From Phenylobacterium sp. (lineage in GTDB: Bacteria > Pseudomonadota > Alphaproteobacteria > Caulobacterales > Caulobacteraceae): a DNA stretch of 64,000 nucleotides. The notes below the pieces were generated by a model, which was not told the origin of the DNA, ran no database searches, and saw nothing but the letters and a program-made list of their open reading frames with translations. Each line of letters opens with the position of its first letter. The stretch's first letter is position 1. The position numbers and the translations under genes were made by a program. Below are positions 27,166 to 35,606 of the stretch, piece after piece. The stretch is from the NCBI RefSeq assembly GCF_030681155.1, contig NZ_JAUXXE010000069.1, positions 1 through 64,000 of the forward strand, in the 5' to 3' direction.

Positions 27166-28605
27166 ATGACGTCAAGCGAGGCACGGGACCCATCGAAGGC
27201 GACCTTGCGACGCGCAGTGGCCGCGTCCGCGATCGGTAACGCCACCGAGTGGTTTGACTATGGGATCTACGCCTACGGCGTGACCTACATCGCCGCGGCG
27301 CTCTTTCCTGGAGAGGCGGCGGAAGCCACACTATTTGCGCTCGCCACCTTCGCAATTTCGTTTCTGATCCGGCCGCTAGGCGGACTTTTCTGGGGGCCGC
27401 TGGGCGACCGCTTTGGACGCAAGTCGGTGCTTGCCCTCACCATCATCATGATGGCGGTCGCCACGGTTTGCGTCGGCCTCATCCCGACCTATGAGCAGAT
27501 CGGCTTCTGGGCGCCGCTCACCTTGGTCGTTCTGAGAATGATCCAGGGCTTTTCGACGGGCGGCGAATATGGCGGGGCGGCCACCTTCATGGCGGAGTAC
27601 GCCCCGGACGCCAGGCGCGGTTTCTTCGGCAGCTTCCTGGAATTTGGAACCTTGGCGGGCTTTTCGCTGGGCGCGCTGTTGATGCTGACCTTCTCGGTGC
27701 TGCTGAGCCAGGAGGCGATGCACGATTGGGGCTGGCGCCTTCCCTTCCTCGTGGCCGGACCGCTCGGCCTCATCGGCGTCTACTTACGTTCAAAGATGGA
27801 AGACACGCCCATCTTCCGCGAACGGCAATCCAATCAGGCGGACGCGCGCCCGGCGGCCGGCGGGCTAAAACGCCTGTTCGCGCGCCATTGGCGTCCGCTC
27901 CTGATCATGAGCGGATTGGTCATCGCCCTCAACGTCGTCAACTATACTTTGCTGAGCTACATGCCGACCTATCTGGAACGCAGGCTCGGCCTCACCACTC
28001 AGCAGTCACTGATCGTGCCGATCATCGGCATGCTGTTCATGATGGCGTTGCTGCCCTTCGCCGGCGCGTTGTCCGATCGCTTTGGGCGCAAGCCGCTGTG
28101 GTGGGTGTCGCTGGTGGGTCTTTGCCTGTTTGTGATCCCGCTCTATCACCTGATGGCGACCGGTCTGCTCGGCGCCATCGTAGGTTTTGCGGCCCTCGGC
28201 CTCCTCTACGCCCCGCAACTGGCGACAATCTCGGCGACCTTTCCTGCGATGTTCCCAACCAGCGTCCGCTTCGCCGGCTTTGCGATCGCCTACAATGTGG
28301 CGACCTCGATATTCGGCGGCACGGCTCCGGCGATGAACTCGTGGCTGATACGCTTGACCGGGGACGCCATGTTTCCCGCCTACTACATGATCGCCGCCTG
28401 CATCATCGGGATGATTGCGCTTTGCTTCATGAAGGAGACTGCTGGTCAGTCGCTGCGTGACGACGACGCAGATAGGTCAAATGAGGAGGGCCGCCGAGGC
28501 AGGACAACGCCTATGACGGCCTCCGAAACCCTGAGTTCGACCTCTAGCGCCGACACCGTTCCGACCACACTACGCGGCGCGCCACCGCAATTGCGCCCGT
28601 GGTGA
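27166..28605 (+). CDS. MHS-family MFS transporter (ProP-like osmolyte:H+ symporter)
   Basis: A 479-residue metabolite:H+ symporter like ProP. It begins with the family signature GNATEWFDYGIYAYG, then LIRPLGGLFWGPLGDRFGRKSVL and GFSTGGEYGGAATFMAEYAP. ProP-type proteins import proline, betaine and ectoine under osmotic stress. It ends the ectoine locus, so uptake or recapture of (hydroxy)ectoine is likely. The start is ATG 27166 with AGGAGG; earlier ATGs overlap the previous gene. The last 50 residues are a low-complexity tail. Confidence 0.88.
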   Translation: MTSSEARDPSKATLRRAVAASAIGNATEWFDYGIYAYGVTYIAAALFPGEAAEATLFALATFAISFLIRPLGGLFWGPLGDRFGRKSVLALTIIMMAVATVCVGLIPTYEQIGFWAPLTLVVLRMIQGFSTGGEYGGAATFMAEYAPDARRGFFGSFLEFGTLAGFSLGALLMLTFSVLLSQEAMHDWGWRLPFLVAGPLGLIGVYLRSKMEDTPIFRERQSNQADARPAAGGLKRLFARHWRPLLIMSGLVIALNVVNYTLLSYMPTYLERRLGLTTQQSLIVPIIGMLFMMALLPFAGALSDRFGRKPLWWVSLVGLCLFVIPLYHLMATGLLGAIVGFAALGLLYAPQLATISATFPAMFPTSVRFAGFAIAYNVATSIFGGTAPAMNSWLIRLTGDAMFPAYYMIAACIIGMIALCFMKETAGQSLRDDDADRSNEEGRRGRTTPMTASETLSSTSSADTVPTTLRGAPPQLRPW

Positions 28606-28611
28606 TAGCGC

Positions 28612-29004
28612 TTGTCGGACCTGGCGCGCGCCACGGACGATTGCGACCTGCGCGATGGCCTGCTCGCCGCCGTAAGCCGGCGCGGTGGCGCGATCGGCCG
28701 GGCACTGCTGATCGACCCGCTCTTGCTCTATCGCACGTCCCGACGGCGCAAGCCGCGCCGCGGCGTCGTTCAGCGGTACTGCCGACGTTGATCCTGCCTT
28801 GTCGCCCGCATCGGTATTGGAAACCTCGCGCGGCGGCTGGAGGTGGCCTGCGAGGTGGCGCTCCTCATCTCCGCAGCCGCAGCGTCGGATCAGGTCGCAC
28901 AGTTCTGGCGACCAGCTGACGGCCGCTCGCGGCCTCTGCTCCGACGATCAGAGTCTGCATCTGGGGTGTGCTGGAGAGGGCGCGCAATCAACCATGGTCT
29001 CTAA
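28612..29004 (+). pseudogene. Unknown gene remnant with an in-frame TGA
   Basis: From a TTG at 28612 the frame reads 59 protein-like codons (LARATDDCDLRDGLLAAV, IGRALLIDPLLLYRTSRRRK) to a TGA at 28789-28791. It then continues in the same frame for 70 codons (VARIGIGNLARRLEVACEVA, AAASDQVAQFWRPADGRSRP) to a TAA at 29002. The even amino-acid composition on both sides of the TGA suggests one gene broken by a nonsense mutation and lacking its 5' part. I do not recognise the family. The DNA from 29005 to 29246 shows no gene. Confidence 0.45.
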
Positions 29005-29246
29005 TTCGTCGGACTACCTTGTCGCAGCAATGAGCAATCAACCCGTGGCTAGAAGTTTGAAAATCTCGGTGTTCTGGGACGAACCGATTCCCGGCAACCA
29101 ATGACTTAGAGTCTCAACAATCCAAGAAGCTCACACCCGGCGCTCGATCCGAAGATCAAGCGTGGAGACCAACCGAAGCCAAGGCGTATATCGATAGGCG
29201 AACATCTCGACCGCTTGGGTGACGGACGGATCCAGAGCGTTGCGCG

Positions 29247-29492
29247 CTACTTATTCGCCACGACCCACGCGGCTAGGCCAACGAAAAGCACCAAGGCCAG
29301 CACGCGTGCGATCCACGGGGCGGTGACATAAAGACCAAGCACCGTGAAGCCGGACTTCACGGCTTCTGGGCGCGTCAGGGCCTCTTTGAATGAAGCACTG
29401 CTCTGCGCGGCGATTGGGTGGCCGCAACCTGGGCAAGTCGGCGCTGCTTCCGACACTTGGCGGGCGCAGGCGGGGCAAGGGATCAGAGCCAT
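29247..29492 (-). CDS. Zinc-ribbon membrane protein
   Basis: An 81-residue protein with an N-terminal zinc ribbon (Cys6, Cys9, Cys20, Cys23: CPAC...CPGC) and one C-terminal membrane helix (ARVLALVLFVGLAAWVV). Its ATG at 29492 is separated by one base from the stop of the OmpA gene, so translation is coupled. Function unknown. Confidence 0.75.
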   Translation of the reverse strand: MALIPCPACARQVSEAAPTCPGCGHPIAAQSSASFKEALTRPEAVKSGFTVLGLYVTAPWIARVLALVLFVGLAAWVVANK

Positions 29493-29493
29493 C

Positions 29494-30129
29494 TCAATCT
29501 CCAGCGTCCGGCGTGATACGGATTTCAACCCGCCGGTTTTTCTGGCGACCCTGGGGGTCGTCACGGCCATCGGCGCGCGCGTTGGGCGCGATAGGCTGTT
29601 TTTCGCCGAAGCCTTCGGCTACTAAGCTGCGACCTCCAGGCCCTGCCAGTCGATCAGCGACCGCCTTGGCCCGGCGCATCGAAAGCGCTTCATTATAGGC
29701 GTCATCGCCTTTGGCGTCGGTATGGCCGCTGACGGTGACCTTAGCGGTCGGATAGCTCTTCAGCACCTCGGCGGCTTTATCCAAAGCCGGCTCGGCGTCA
29801 GGCCGGATCACCGCCTTGTCGAAGTCGAACAACACGTCGGCCGGCAGGTCGACGACGATGGTCCCATCGCTTCTGCGGGCGTTCAGCTCGGTCAGGAGCG
29901 CGCGGGTGGTTTCTATCCGGGCAGGCGCAACCTCCGAAGCAACGAAGACGCTCGTAAGCGCGCTGTCGGTGACCGCCTTCTGGAAGGTTGAGCGCGGGGC
30001 GTCGCCAGCCCGATCAAAGGTAGAGGCCATGCCAATGGCGCTACCCTTCATCAATCGAACCCTGACCTCGGCGCTGACCACGCTGGGCGCCGCCGCCAGT
30101 ATGGCGACAGACAGGGCCAACGCCCTCAT
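29494..30129 (-). CDS. OmpA-family peptidoglycan-binding protein
   Basis: A 211-residue exported protein with a signal peptide ending VVSA and a C-terminal OmpA domain. The domain holds VLFDFDKAVIRPDAEPALD and TVSGHTDAKGDDAYN, with the NRRVEI end that holds diaminopimelate. There is no beta-barrel. It overlaps the lipoprotein gene by 4 nt (ATGA) and is followed 1 nt later by the zinc-ribbon gene, giving a three-gene envelope operon. Confidence 0.9.
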   Translation of the reverse strand: MRALALSVAILAAAPSVVSAEVRVRLMKGSAIGMASTFDRAGDAPRSTFQKAVTDSALTSVFVASEVAPARIETTRALLTELNARRSDGTIVVDLPADVLFDFDKAVIRPDAEPALDKAAEVLKSYPTAKVTVSGHTDAKGDDAYNEALSMRRAKAVADRLAGPGGRSLVAEGFGEKQPIAPNARADGRDDPQGRQKNRRVEIRITPDAGD

Positions 30130-30680
30130 CCGGCTGACTCGGCTTGAGCAGTCAGCGGCACGTCCAATCGCAGGAACGGACCGATGATGCTGTCGGAGCT
30201 CGAGCCCTCATTGAACACGACGGCGATACGCTGGGCGTCGCGTGGCACAGCGCCCATAAAGACCAATCGGCCGTTCATGGTGTCTCCGTTGACGACGTTC
30301 ATATCCGGATTGCCCTCGGGAGCCTTGAGCATGAGCTTTTGGCCGTTAGGCAGCTGGATATAGGTCGGATTGGTGGCCATCTTGACGTTGTTGGTCGTCT
30401 TGCCGGCGAATGAGATGCTGACATCCAGCACGGTGGCGTCCTCCGCGAGATCGACGGACTTGACGCGCACTGTCGCGCCGACGTCCGTCACGCCTTGGAC
30501 ATCCACTGGCACCGTTCGTGTCTCGCGCGGTTGAGCGGTCACGGGGGTGTTGGCCGGGGCGGAGGCGGCGGCGGCGGCCTCAGGTGACCCCGGTGTGTCT
30601 TTCGATACATCCTGGCGCGAGCACGCTGCCAAAGATAGGGCCGAGACCCCCGCGACAACGATGAGGCGAAGGTCGGGCAT
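30126..30680 (-). CDS. Lipoprotein
   Basis: A 184-residue precursor with a signal peptide and lipobox LSLAAC, an Ala/Pro-rich linker, then a beta-rich domain (VRVKSVDLAEDATVLDVSISF, PTYIQLPNGQKLMLKAP). Such lipoproteins often pair with OmpA-like partners as here. I chose the ATG at 30680, with GGAG 7 nt upstream. Confidence 0.78.
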   Translation of the reverse strand: MPDLRLIVVAGVSALSLAACSRQDVSKDTPGSPEAAAAASAPANTPVTAQPRETRTVPVDVQGVTDVGATVRVKSVDLAEDATVLDVSISFAGKTTNNVKMATNPTYIQLPNGQKLMLKAPEGNPDMNVVNGDTMNGRLVFMGAVPRDAQRIAVVFNEGSSSDSIIGPFLRLDVPLTAQAESAG

Positions 30681-31212
30681 GCAATACTCCGTCGGGTGAC
30701 ACAAGGGCGTCGCGCGTCACTAAATCTCGGCGGCGCTTGTTTTGAACTCCCTCATCCCTGAAACGCTCCAAACCGTTTGGTGCTAAGTTTGTCCACGGTT
30801 CACGCGCTGGGCGATTATGCGCCGGATGAATGCATCGTAGGACCGTTACCCACCCTGCTAAGTTGATAGCGGGGTCTGGTCCCGAAGCATGTCCGCTGCG
30901 CGGCGAAATATGGGTTCGTCGACGGCATCGTCTGCACTCTCCGACACCAACTGCCGCTCGCCTGCAGGACACCGCGCTCCACCACTAATCCTCCAAAAGG
31001 TCTACCTTGGCCTTGTCGCCGACACGGCGCAGAAGCAGTCGCCCCCCACTGTGAAGGTCTTCCGACAAGCGATTGAGCGAGCAGGCCGGATTGAACGCGG
31101 CGGGCGGGAGCGGTCCGCTGTGCTCCGGGTTCGTGTGCGGGCGCCGCGCCGCTCGCAACCTGCGCGGCGCCGTGGCGTTGACCCTTTCCCGCAACAGCCA
31201 AGGCTTGGATTT
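30681..31212. other. 532-bp divergent region without a recognised gene
   Basis: It separates the lipoprotein operon from the three-repeat protein gene and should carry both promoters. The open frames here have no clear start or family. Confidence 0.5.
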
Positions 31213-32091
31213 ATGAGAGCATTCGCCGTCATCCTCACGATCGCGGCCGCTGGGGCGACCAGCGTCGCCGCGCAGCAGCCCACCCCGCAATCCTCACCTC
31301 AGCAGGAACGCGTCGACGCCATCCTGGGAGCGCTATTCGGCGACAGCCGCACGGGCGGCGGAACATCTCTCGAGACCCAATGGACGCTTGGCCGCTTCCC
31401 TCTGGCGCAGCAACGAAGCCAGTTCGAAGCGCGCGTCGATGCCGATGCGAGGACGGGCGCGCTGAGCCGATCCTCCGCCGATCAGGCCAAGAGCGACTAT
31501 CGCGCCCTTGTCGACTTGGAGGCCCGCTACGGCGCCTATCGTCGGTTTACAACGCAAGAGCGCGCCGAGCTTACCGATCGCTACGACAGCCTCACCCGCG
31601 TGGTCGCCGAGGGCGGCTACAGCGGCGGGGTCTCTGGCGGGACTTCCGTGGCCGATGGCCGGCGGGACTTCGAGGCGCGGGTCGATGAGAGCGTGCGCGT
31701 GCGCCGCCTGACCCGTACGCAGGGCACCCAGCTGAAGACAGAATACGCCGCCGTTGTCCGCCTCGAAGCGGACTATATGCGCGACCGTGTGCTGAGCGCC
31801 CGAGAGCGGGACGACCTGGAGACCCGCCTCGACGCCCTCGACGCGCGCGTGGGGGACGTCGCCGCCCAGCCGTCGCGGCCCGTCGATCCCACTACGCGAC
31901 TGCAGGCTATCACTCGCGCCTTGCCGTCGAGCGGCCTGACGAGGGCGGCCCAGACGCAGCTTCGCACTGAGCAGGAGGACCTCAGCCGCCTCGCGGCGGC
32001 CTATCGCCGGCTCAGCCCGACCGCCGAGGAGCAAAACTACCTCGACCGTCGGCTGACCGATCTCGAAACCCGCGCCCGCGTGCGCCGCTAG
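31213..32091 (+). CDS. Periplasmic alpha-helical protein with three internal repeats
   Basis: A 292-residue precursor with a signal peptide ending VAA (about residue 20). It then has three copies of a roughly 62-residue unit at about 69-130, 151-212 and 228-290. Each unit has the order FEARV...(L/T)SR/TR...Q-K-Y-L-LEA-Y...(R)LT/S-ER-L--RLD-L. They look like charged helical hairpins, possibly coiled coils. I do not know the family. The gene stands alone. Confidence 0.75.
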   Translation: MRAFAVILTIAAAGATSVAAQQPTPQSSPQQERVDAILGALFGDSRTGGGTSLETQWTLGRFPLAQQRSQFEARVDADARTGALSRSSADQAKSDYRALVDLEARYGAYRRFTTQERAELTDRYDSLTRVVAEGGYSGGVSGGTSVADGRRDFEARVDESVRVRRLTRTQGTQLKTEYAAVVRLEADYMRDRVLSARERDDLETRLDALDARVGDVAAQPSRPVDPTTRLQAITRALPSSGLTRAAQTQLRTEQEDLSRLAAAYRRLSPTAEEQNYLDRRLTDLETRARVRR

Positions 32092-32100
32092 CCTGAAGGC

Positions 32101-32131
32101 GTGGCGCGCGGCCGTTGACGTCGCGCGCCAC
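32101..32131 (+). terminator. Hairpin after the three-repeat protein gene
   Basis: Perfect 10-bp stem GTGGCGCGCG/CGCGCGCCAC with an 11-nt loop, 9 nt after the stop codon. There is no T run, so it may be a weak or Rho-assisted terminator. Confidence 0.45.
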
Positions 32132-32320
32132 TGGCCGGGCTCAGCGCTTCAGCGCGACCTGCACGGAAGGCTGTCTCGGCCGAGCCTGACGCGGTTGCAC
32201 GTCTAGCGGAGTGCTGGAATCAACGCCGCGTCGACGTTATCGAGATTGGCGCGCGCTGATCCCGCTCTGGGTCCGGAGCGCGTCACGCACGCTGACGAGC
32301 GCTTGCCAGATGACGCCTTG

Positions 32321-33298
32321 TCACGTGGTCCACCGCTCGATCCGAACGCCCACGGCGGCGATGCGCTCTACGTCGCGATAGGCCGGCGCGGACAGCTGAC
32401 CTCCAAAGATGTCGGGGTCGAGTTCATGGTAATCGATGGCGAAGCGCTCAGCTGGCAACGCCGCGAAAAGCGCCGCGCGAAACAGATCTTCGCCTGCGAC
32501 AATGGCGCTGCCGGTGTAGAGCAGCATCAGCCCTGAGGGGGCAAGCTTTCCCGCAGCGGCGAGCGTCCAGTCCAGTGAGACCTGGGCGCCGTGCAGATCT
32601 CCACCGTCGCGATAGGTGCGGCCGCCATCGCCGGCGATGAACGGCGGATTGGCCACCACGACATCGAGCGGTTCGTTGATGTTTGCGACACCGTCACCAC
32701 GCACAAACCACGCCGCCACGTCAGCCGCTGCGGCGTTGGCGCGCGCCAGATCAAGGGCTGTGGGGTTGAGGTCCGCGAGGATGATCTGGCTTGGCGACAT
32801 ACAACGCGCCGCCACCACCCCTCCAACGCCAGAGCCGCACCCGATGTCGAGCAGAACGCCGCTGCGCGGCGCATCGCCAAGCTCATGGACCAAAAAGTTG
32901 GCGAACCGATAGCTGTCGGGTCCGAAGAACACTGCGTCCGGCGCGTTCGCTGGAAACGCGGAATGCAGGAAGATGTCTTGGCCCAGGCTTGCCGCTCGCA
33001 GGGTGCTGACCAGCAGCCCGTCACGCAGGCGAAGCGCTCCTGCGGCCGCCATGCAATCGACCAGTCCCGGCTCAAGCAGGGTGCGCGAGAACGGCAAGCT
33101 CCAGCCGAAAACGTCGCGAAGATCGCGCGCTGTCGTTTGGCCATCTCGTCGCAGTACGCGCCGGTGGGTCGCCACTGAAGGCGCCACGAACTGGTATCCC
33201 GCGCCCTTCAAACGCTCGAGGAGTTCGACACGCGCCCTCCCCGCCGTCGCTTTGGAAGGTTCATCAAGTTGCGCCTCGACCATCGTCAGCCCGGCCAT
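32321..33298 (-). CDS. Class I SAM-dependent methyltransferase (PrmC/RlmG-like)
   Basis: A 325-residue protein with the SAM site VLLDIGCGSGVGGVVAAR, an acidic loop ILADLNPTALDLARAN and the NPPF catalytic motif (VVVANPPFIAG). That motif occurs in enzymes that methylate amide or exocyclic nitrogens (PrmC, RlmG, RsmC). The first 120 residues form a separate N-terminal domain as in RlmG/RsmC. The substrate (RNA or protein) is not clear. Confidence 0.85.
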   Translation of the reverse strand: MAGLTMVEAQLDEPSKATAGRARVELLERLKGAGYQFVAPSVATHRRVLRRDGQTTARDLRDVFGWSLPFSRTLLEPGLVDCMAAAGALRLRDGLLVSTLRAASLGQDIFLHSAFPANAPDAVFFGPDSYRFANFLVHELGDAPRSGVLLDIGCGSGVGGVVAARCMSPSQIILADLNPTALDLARANAAAADVAAWFVRGDGVANINEPLDVVVANPPFIAGDGGRTYRDGGDLHGAQVSLDWTLAAAGKLAPSGLMLLYTGSAIVAGEDLFRAALFAALPAERFAIDYHELDPDIFGGQLSAPAYRDVERIAAVGVRIERWTT

Positions 33299-33725
33299 GA
33301 TGCGCGTCGATCCCGGTCAAGCCCAAGGGCGGGCGGGTTTGCAGCGTCACACTGCGCAGACGGAGCTGCACGATAGCCGCGCCGAACCTCCCCCGCTTGG
33401 CGGCGGACCTTTGTGTCTTGCGGTAACGTCTGCATTGAGGTTCTCCCGACATCGCAGTCGGCGAACGCGCCTCATATTGTCGGGTTTCAAAGTCGCATTC
33501 TCGACAATCACTAGGCGCCCGGTTCGCGCCGGACCCGTACCCACGCCAAAAAATGGATCCCAACCACAACAGAATTCCTCGCTCCACAAGCTTCCGGTCG
33601 TTGCAGCGTACTGAACGCTCGCCGCAGCTGGGAGTTGATGCTCGTGAGGGTTGGCGAGCCATGCACGCAACACGTCGGATCTGCATCATGAGGATGGCCA
33701 GCTTTGGCCGTCGAGGGTCTTCGAT
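33299..33725. other. 427-bp divergent region without a recognised gene
   Basis: Between the methyltransferase and DUF72 genes, which point away from each other. Frames are fragmentary; I see no repeat or hairpin worth listing. Confidence 0.5.
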
Positions 33726-34481
33726 ATGACGCCCCCTCCCCTGATCGCGACCGCCGGATGGAGCATCCCTCGCGAAGTGGCGGGGCGGTTTCCGTCCCAG
33801 GGCTCCGGCCTCCAGCGTTATGCCGCCCGCTTCGAAGCCGCGGAGGTCAACAGCACCTTCTACCGCAGTCATCGCTCCGCCACCTACGCCCGCTGGTATG
33901 CGGCGACCCCCACCAACTTCCGTTTCGCCGTAAAACTCCCCCGAGCGATCACCCACGACGCCCGATTGGCCGTCACACAGGAGCCCTTGGCCGCCTTCCG
34001 CGATGAGGTCGCGGGCTTGGGGGAGAAGCTTGGACCGCTGCTTGTCCAATTGCCCCCTAGCCTCGCCCTTGAGCTATCGGCAGCCGACCGATTTTTCTCG
34101 AACCTCCGCGAGATCTGGCCAGGGGCCATCGCTTTCGAACCCCGACATCCGACCTGGTTTGAGGCCGACGCCGAGGCGCTGTTGAGGGACTACGAAATTG
34201 GCCGCGTCGCCGCCGACCCGGCTCCTCATCCTGCGGCAGGCGCGCCAGGCGGCTGGAAGGGGCTCGCCTACTGGCGTCTCCACGGTTCCCCTCGCATGTA
34301 TTATTCGGCGTATGGGGAAGCGGACATCACCGCATTGGCCTTTAAGCTGCGTCAGACAGTTTCGCGCCAGACTTGGTGCGTATTCGACAACACCGCCTCG
34401 GGCGCGGCCGCCGCCAACGCGCTGGATCTACGCAATCGCGTTTTGGCGGCCCCCGACAGTTCACTGATTCAAGGCGCCTGA
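33726..34481 (+). CDS. DUF72 family protein
   Basis: A 251-residue TIM-barrel-like DUF72 protein (YecE family). Hallmarks are IATAGWSIP at the start, YAARFEAAEVNSTFYR, VQLPPSLA, AFEPRHPTWF, AYWRLHGSPRMYY and the end WCVFDNTASGAAAANA. Function unknown; often stress- or DNA-damage-associated by neighbourhood. An in-frame ATG at 33651 gives an unlikely extension. Confidence 0.88.
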   Translation: MTPPPLIATAGWSIPREVAGRFPSQGSGLQRYAARFEAAEVNSTFYRSHRSATYARWYAATPTNFRFAVKLPRAITHDARLAVTQEPLAAFRDEVAGLGEKLGPLLVQLPPSLALELSAADRFFSNLREIWPGAIAFEPRHPTWFEADAEALLRDYEIGRVAADPAPHPAAGAPGGWKGLAYWRLHGSPRMYYSAYGEADITALAFKLRQTVSRQTWCVFDNTASGAAAANALDLRNRVLAAPDSSLIQGA

Positions 34482-34615
34482 CCTGGGCGCCGCAAGCGGG
34501 GCTTTAGTTCCTTCTGCAACCGCCTGTCGTCCAGGTCAGCCCCCGCCCCTGACGTCCTGGACGGCGCCATAGGGGTCGCGGTGCGGCCAGTTCGGTCAGG
34601 CTGCGCGCCCTGAGG

Positions 34616-34835
34616 GCCGTAGGTGATCCCCAGCACCGGCCCCGACAGACGCGCGCTGTAGACGCGACCGCTTCGGTCGTGATCGACATCGAGCACCTTG
34701 TAGGCGGCGGAGGCCGATATGTGATCGGTCCAGGCATAGTGGGCGGTTACGAGGGCCGACCAGAGCCATGATGTCCACCTGCGCCTGTAGAGACAACGTC
34801 TCCCTCAGGCTGACGAAAGGGCGAGCGCCGACCAA
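34616..34835 (-). pseudogene. Fragment of an outer-membrane beta-barrel protein, frameshifted
   Basis: Minus-strand DNA encodes VGARPFVSLRETLSLQAQVD in one frame (about 34830-34765). It then shifts frame to WSALVTAHYAWTDHISASAA, AYKVLDVDHDRSGRVYSARL and SGPVLGITYG (about 34775-34616). These are the last strands of a porin-like barrel, which normally continue in one frame with a glycine-rich turn and end at GLTYRF. Here the frame changes, the turn is missing and the terminal aromatic residue is lost. Only the C-terminal part remains. Confidence 0.6.
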
Positions 34836-34906
34836 TGGGTCGCCAACGTCATGGCGCTACGATTGCTCCCAGAACGCGTTGAACCTTCAGTGGCCGCGGG
34901 CAGCGG

Positions 34907-35506
34907 TTAGCGGGGTTCGGCTCCCTTCAGGAAAAGCTCCAGGGCGTCATCAACCAGCTTGGCCTGCTGGGCTGGTTCGGGCGCCGGGTCGCGTCCGCTC
35001 AGCCCTTGGCGGCGCGCCTCGGCCAAGGTGAGGTCCACTAGCCGGATCGCCGCCCACTGCGGGTCAGCGATCGCCAGCGAGCCCGCGTCGCGCCCGGCCG
35101 CCAGGAGTTCGACCAAGCTCTGGAGGAAGGGCGCCAACGCCCGGTCGTGCAGCGCCGCCAGTTCCGGGAACTGCTGCCGCTCGCGGCTGATCAGTCGATC
35201 GCTAGCCAGGCCGTCCGGCGACAGCGCCAAGGCCGTCATAGTCAGAAGGGCGCGGCGCAATGTTGTTTGCAAGTCCTCGCCGGGCTCCGGCGTGGCGGCC
35301 AACGCCGTCAGGTTGTTACGCCGCATCCCGTCCTCGACCACCTGAGCGAACAGGTCAGCCTTGGAGTCCACGAATTTATAGATCGTGCTCTTGGAGATGC
35401 CGGCCGCCCTGGCGATACGGCCGAGATTGGCCGCGCCGTAGCCCTCCGTACGGAAGGCCTTCACCGCTTCGTCCAGCAGCCGTTCGCGCGGAGAGATATC
35501 GGTCAC
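34907..35506 (-). CDS. TetR family transcriptional regulator
   Basis: A 199-residue repressor with an N-terminal helix-turn-helix (ANLGRIARAAGISKSTIYKFVDSKADLF) and a C-terminal domain of the TetR_C_7/AcrR-like type. GTG start. It is divergent from the cation/proton antiporter, and the interval carries the GTACCG-GT-CGGTAC repeat, its probable operator. Confidence 0.87.
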   Translation of the reverse strand: MTDISPRERLLDEAVKAFRTEGYGAANLGRIARAAGISKSTIYKFVDSKADLFAQVVEDGMRRNNLTALAATPEPGEDLQTTLRRALLTMTALALSPDGLASDRLISRERQQFPELAALHDRALAPFLQSLVELLAAGRDAGSLAIADPQWAAIRLVDLTLAEARRQGLSGRDPAPEPAQQAKLVDDALELFLKGAEPR

Positions 35507-35559
35507 GCGGTGCAGATTAGTTCCCGGTGGGCCGGGCGCAACCGCCTAGCCGATAAGGG

Positions 35560-35606
35560 TATAATTTTTCGCAAATTGCTTGAGTACCGGTCGGTACTTC
35601 TATAAC
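35560..35606 (+). promoter_or_regulatory. Promoter boxes and TetR-type operator before the antiporter
   Basis: A consensus TATAAT at 35560-35565 and a TATAAC at 35601-35606 flank an inverted repeat GTACCG-GT-CGGTAC at 35584-35597. Sites with ACCGGTCGGT cores are typical of TetR-family repressors. The repeat overlaps the first codons of the annotated antiporter frame, which makes that start uncertain. Confidence 0.55.
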
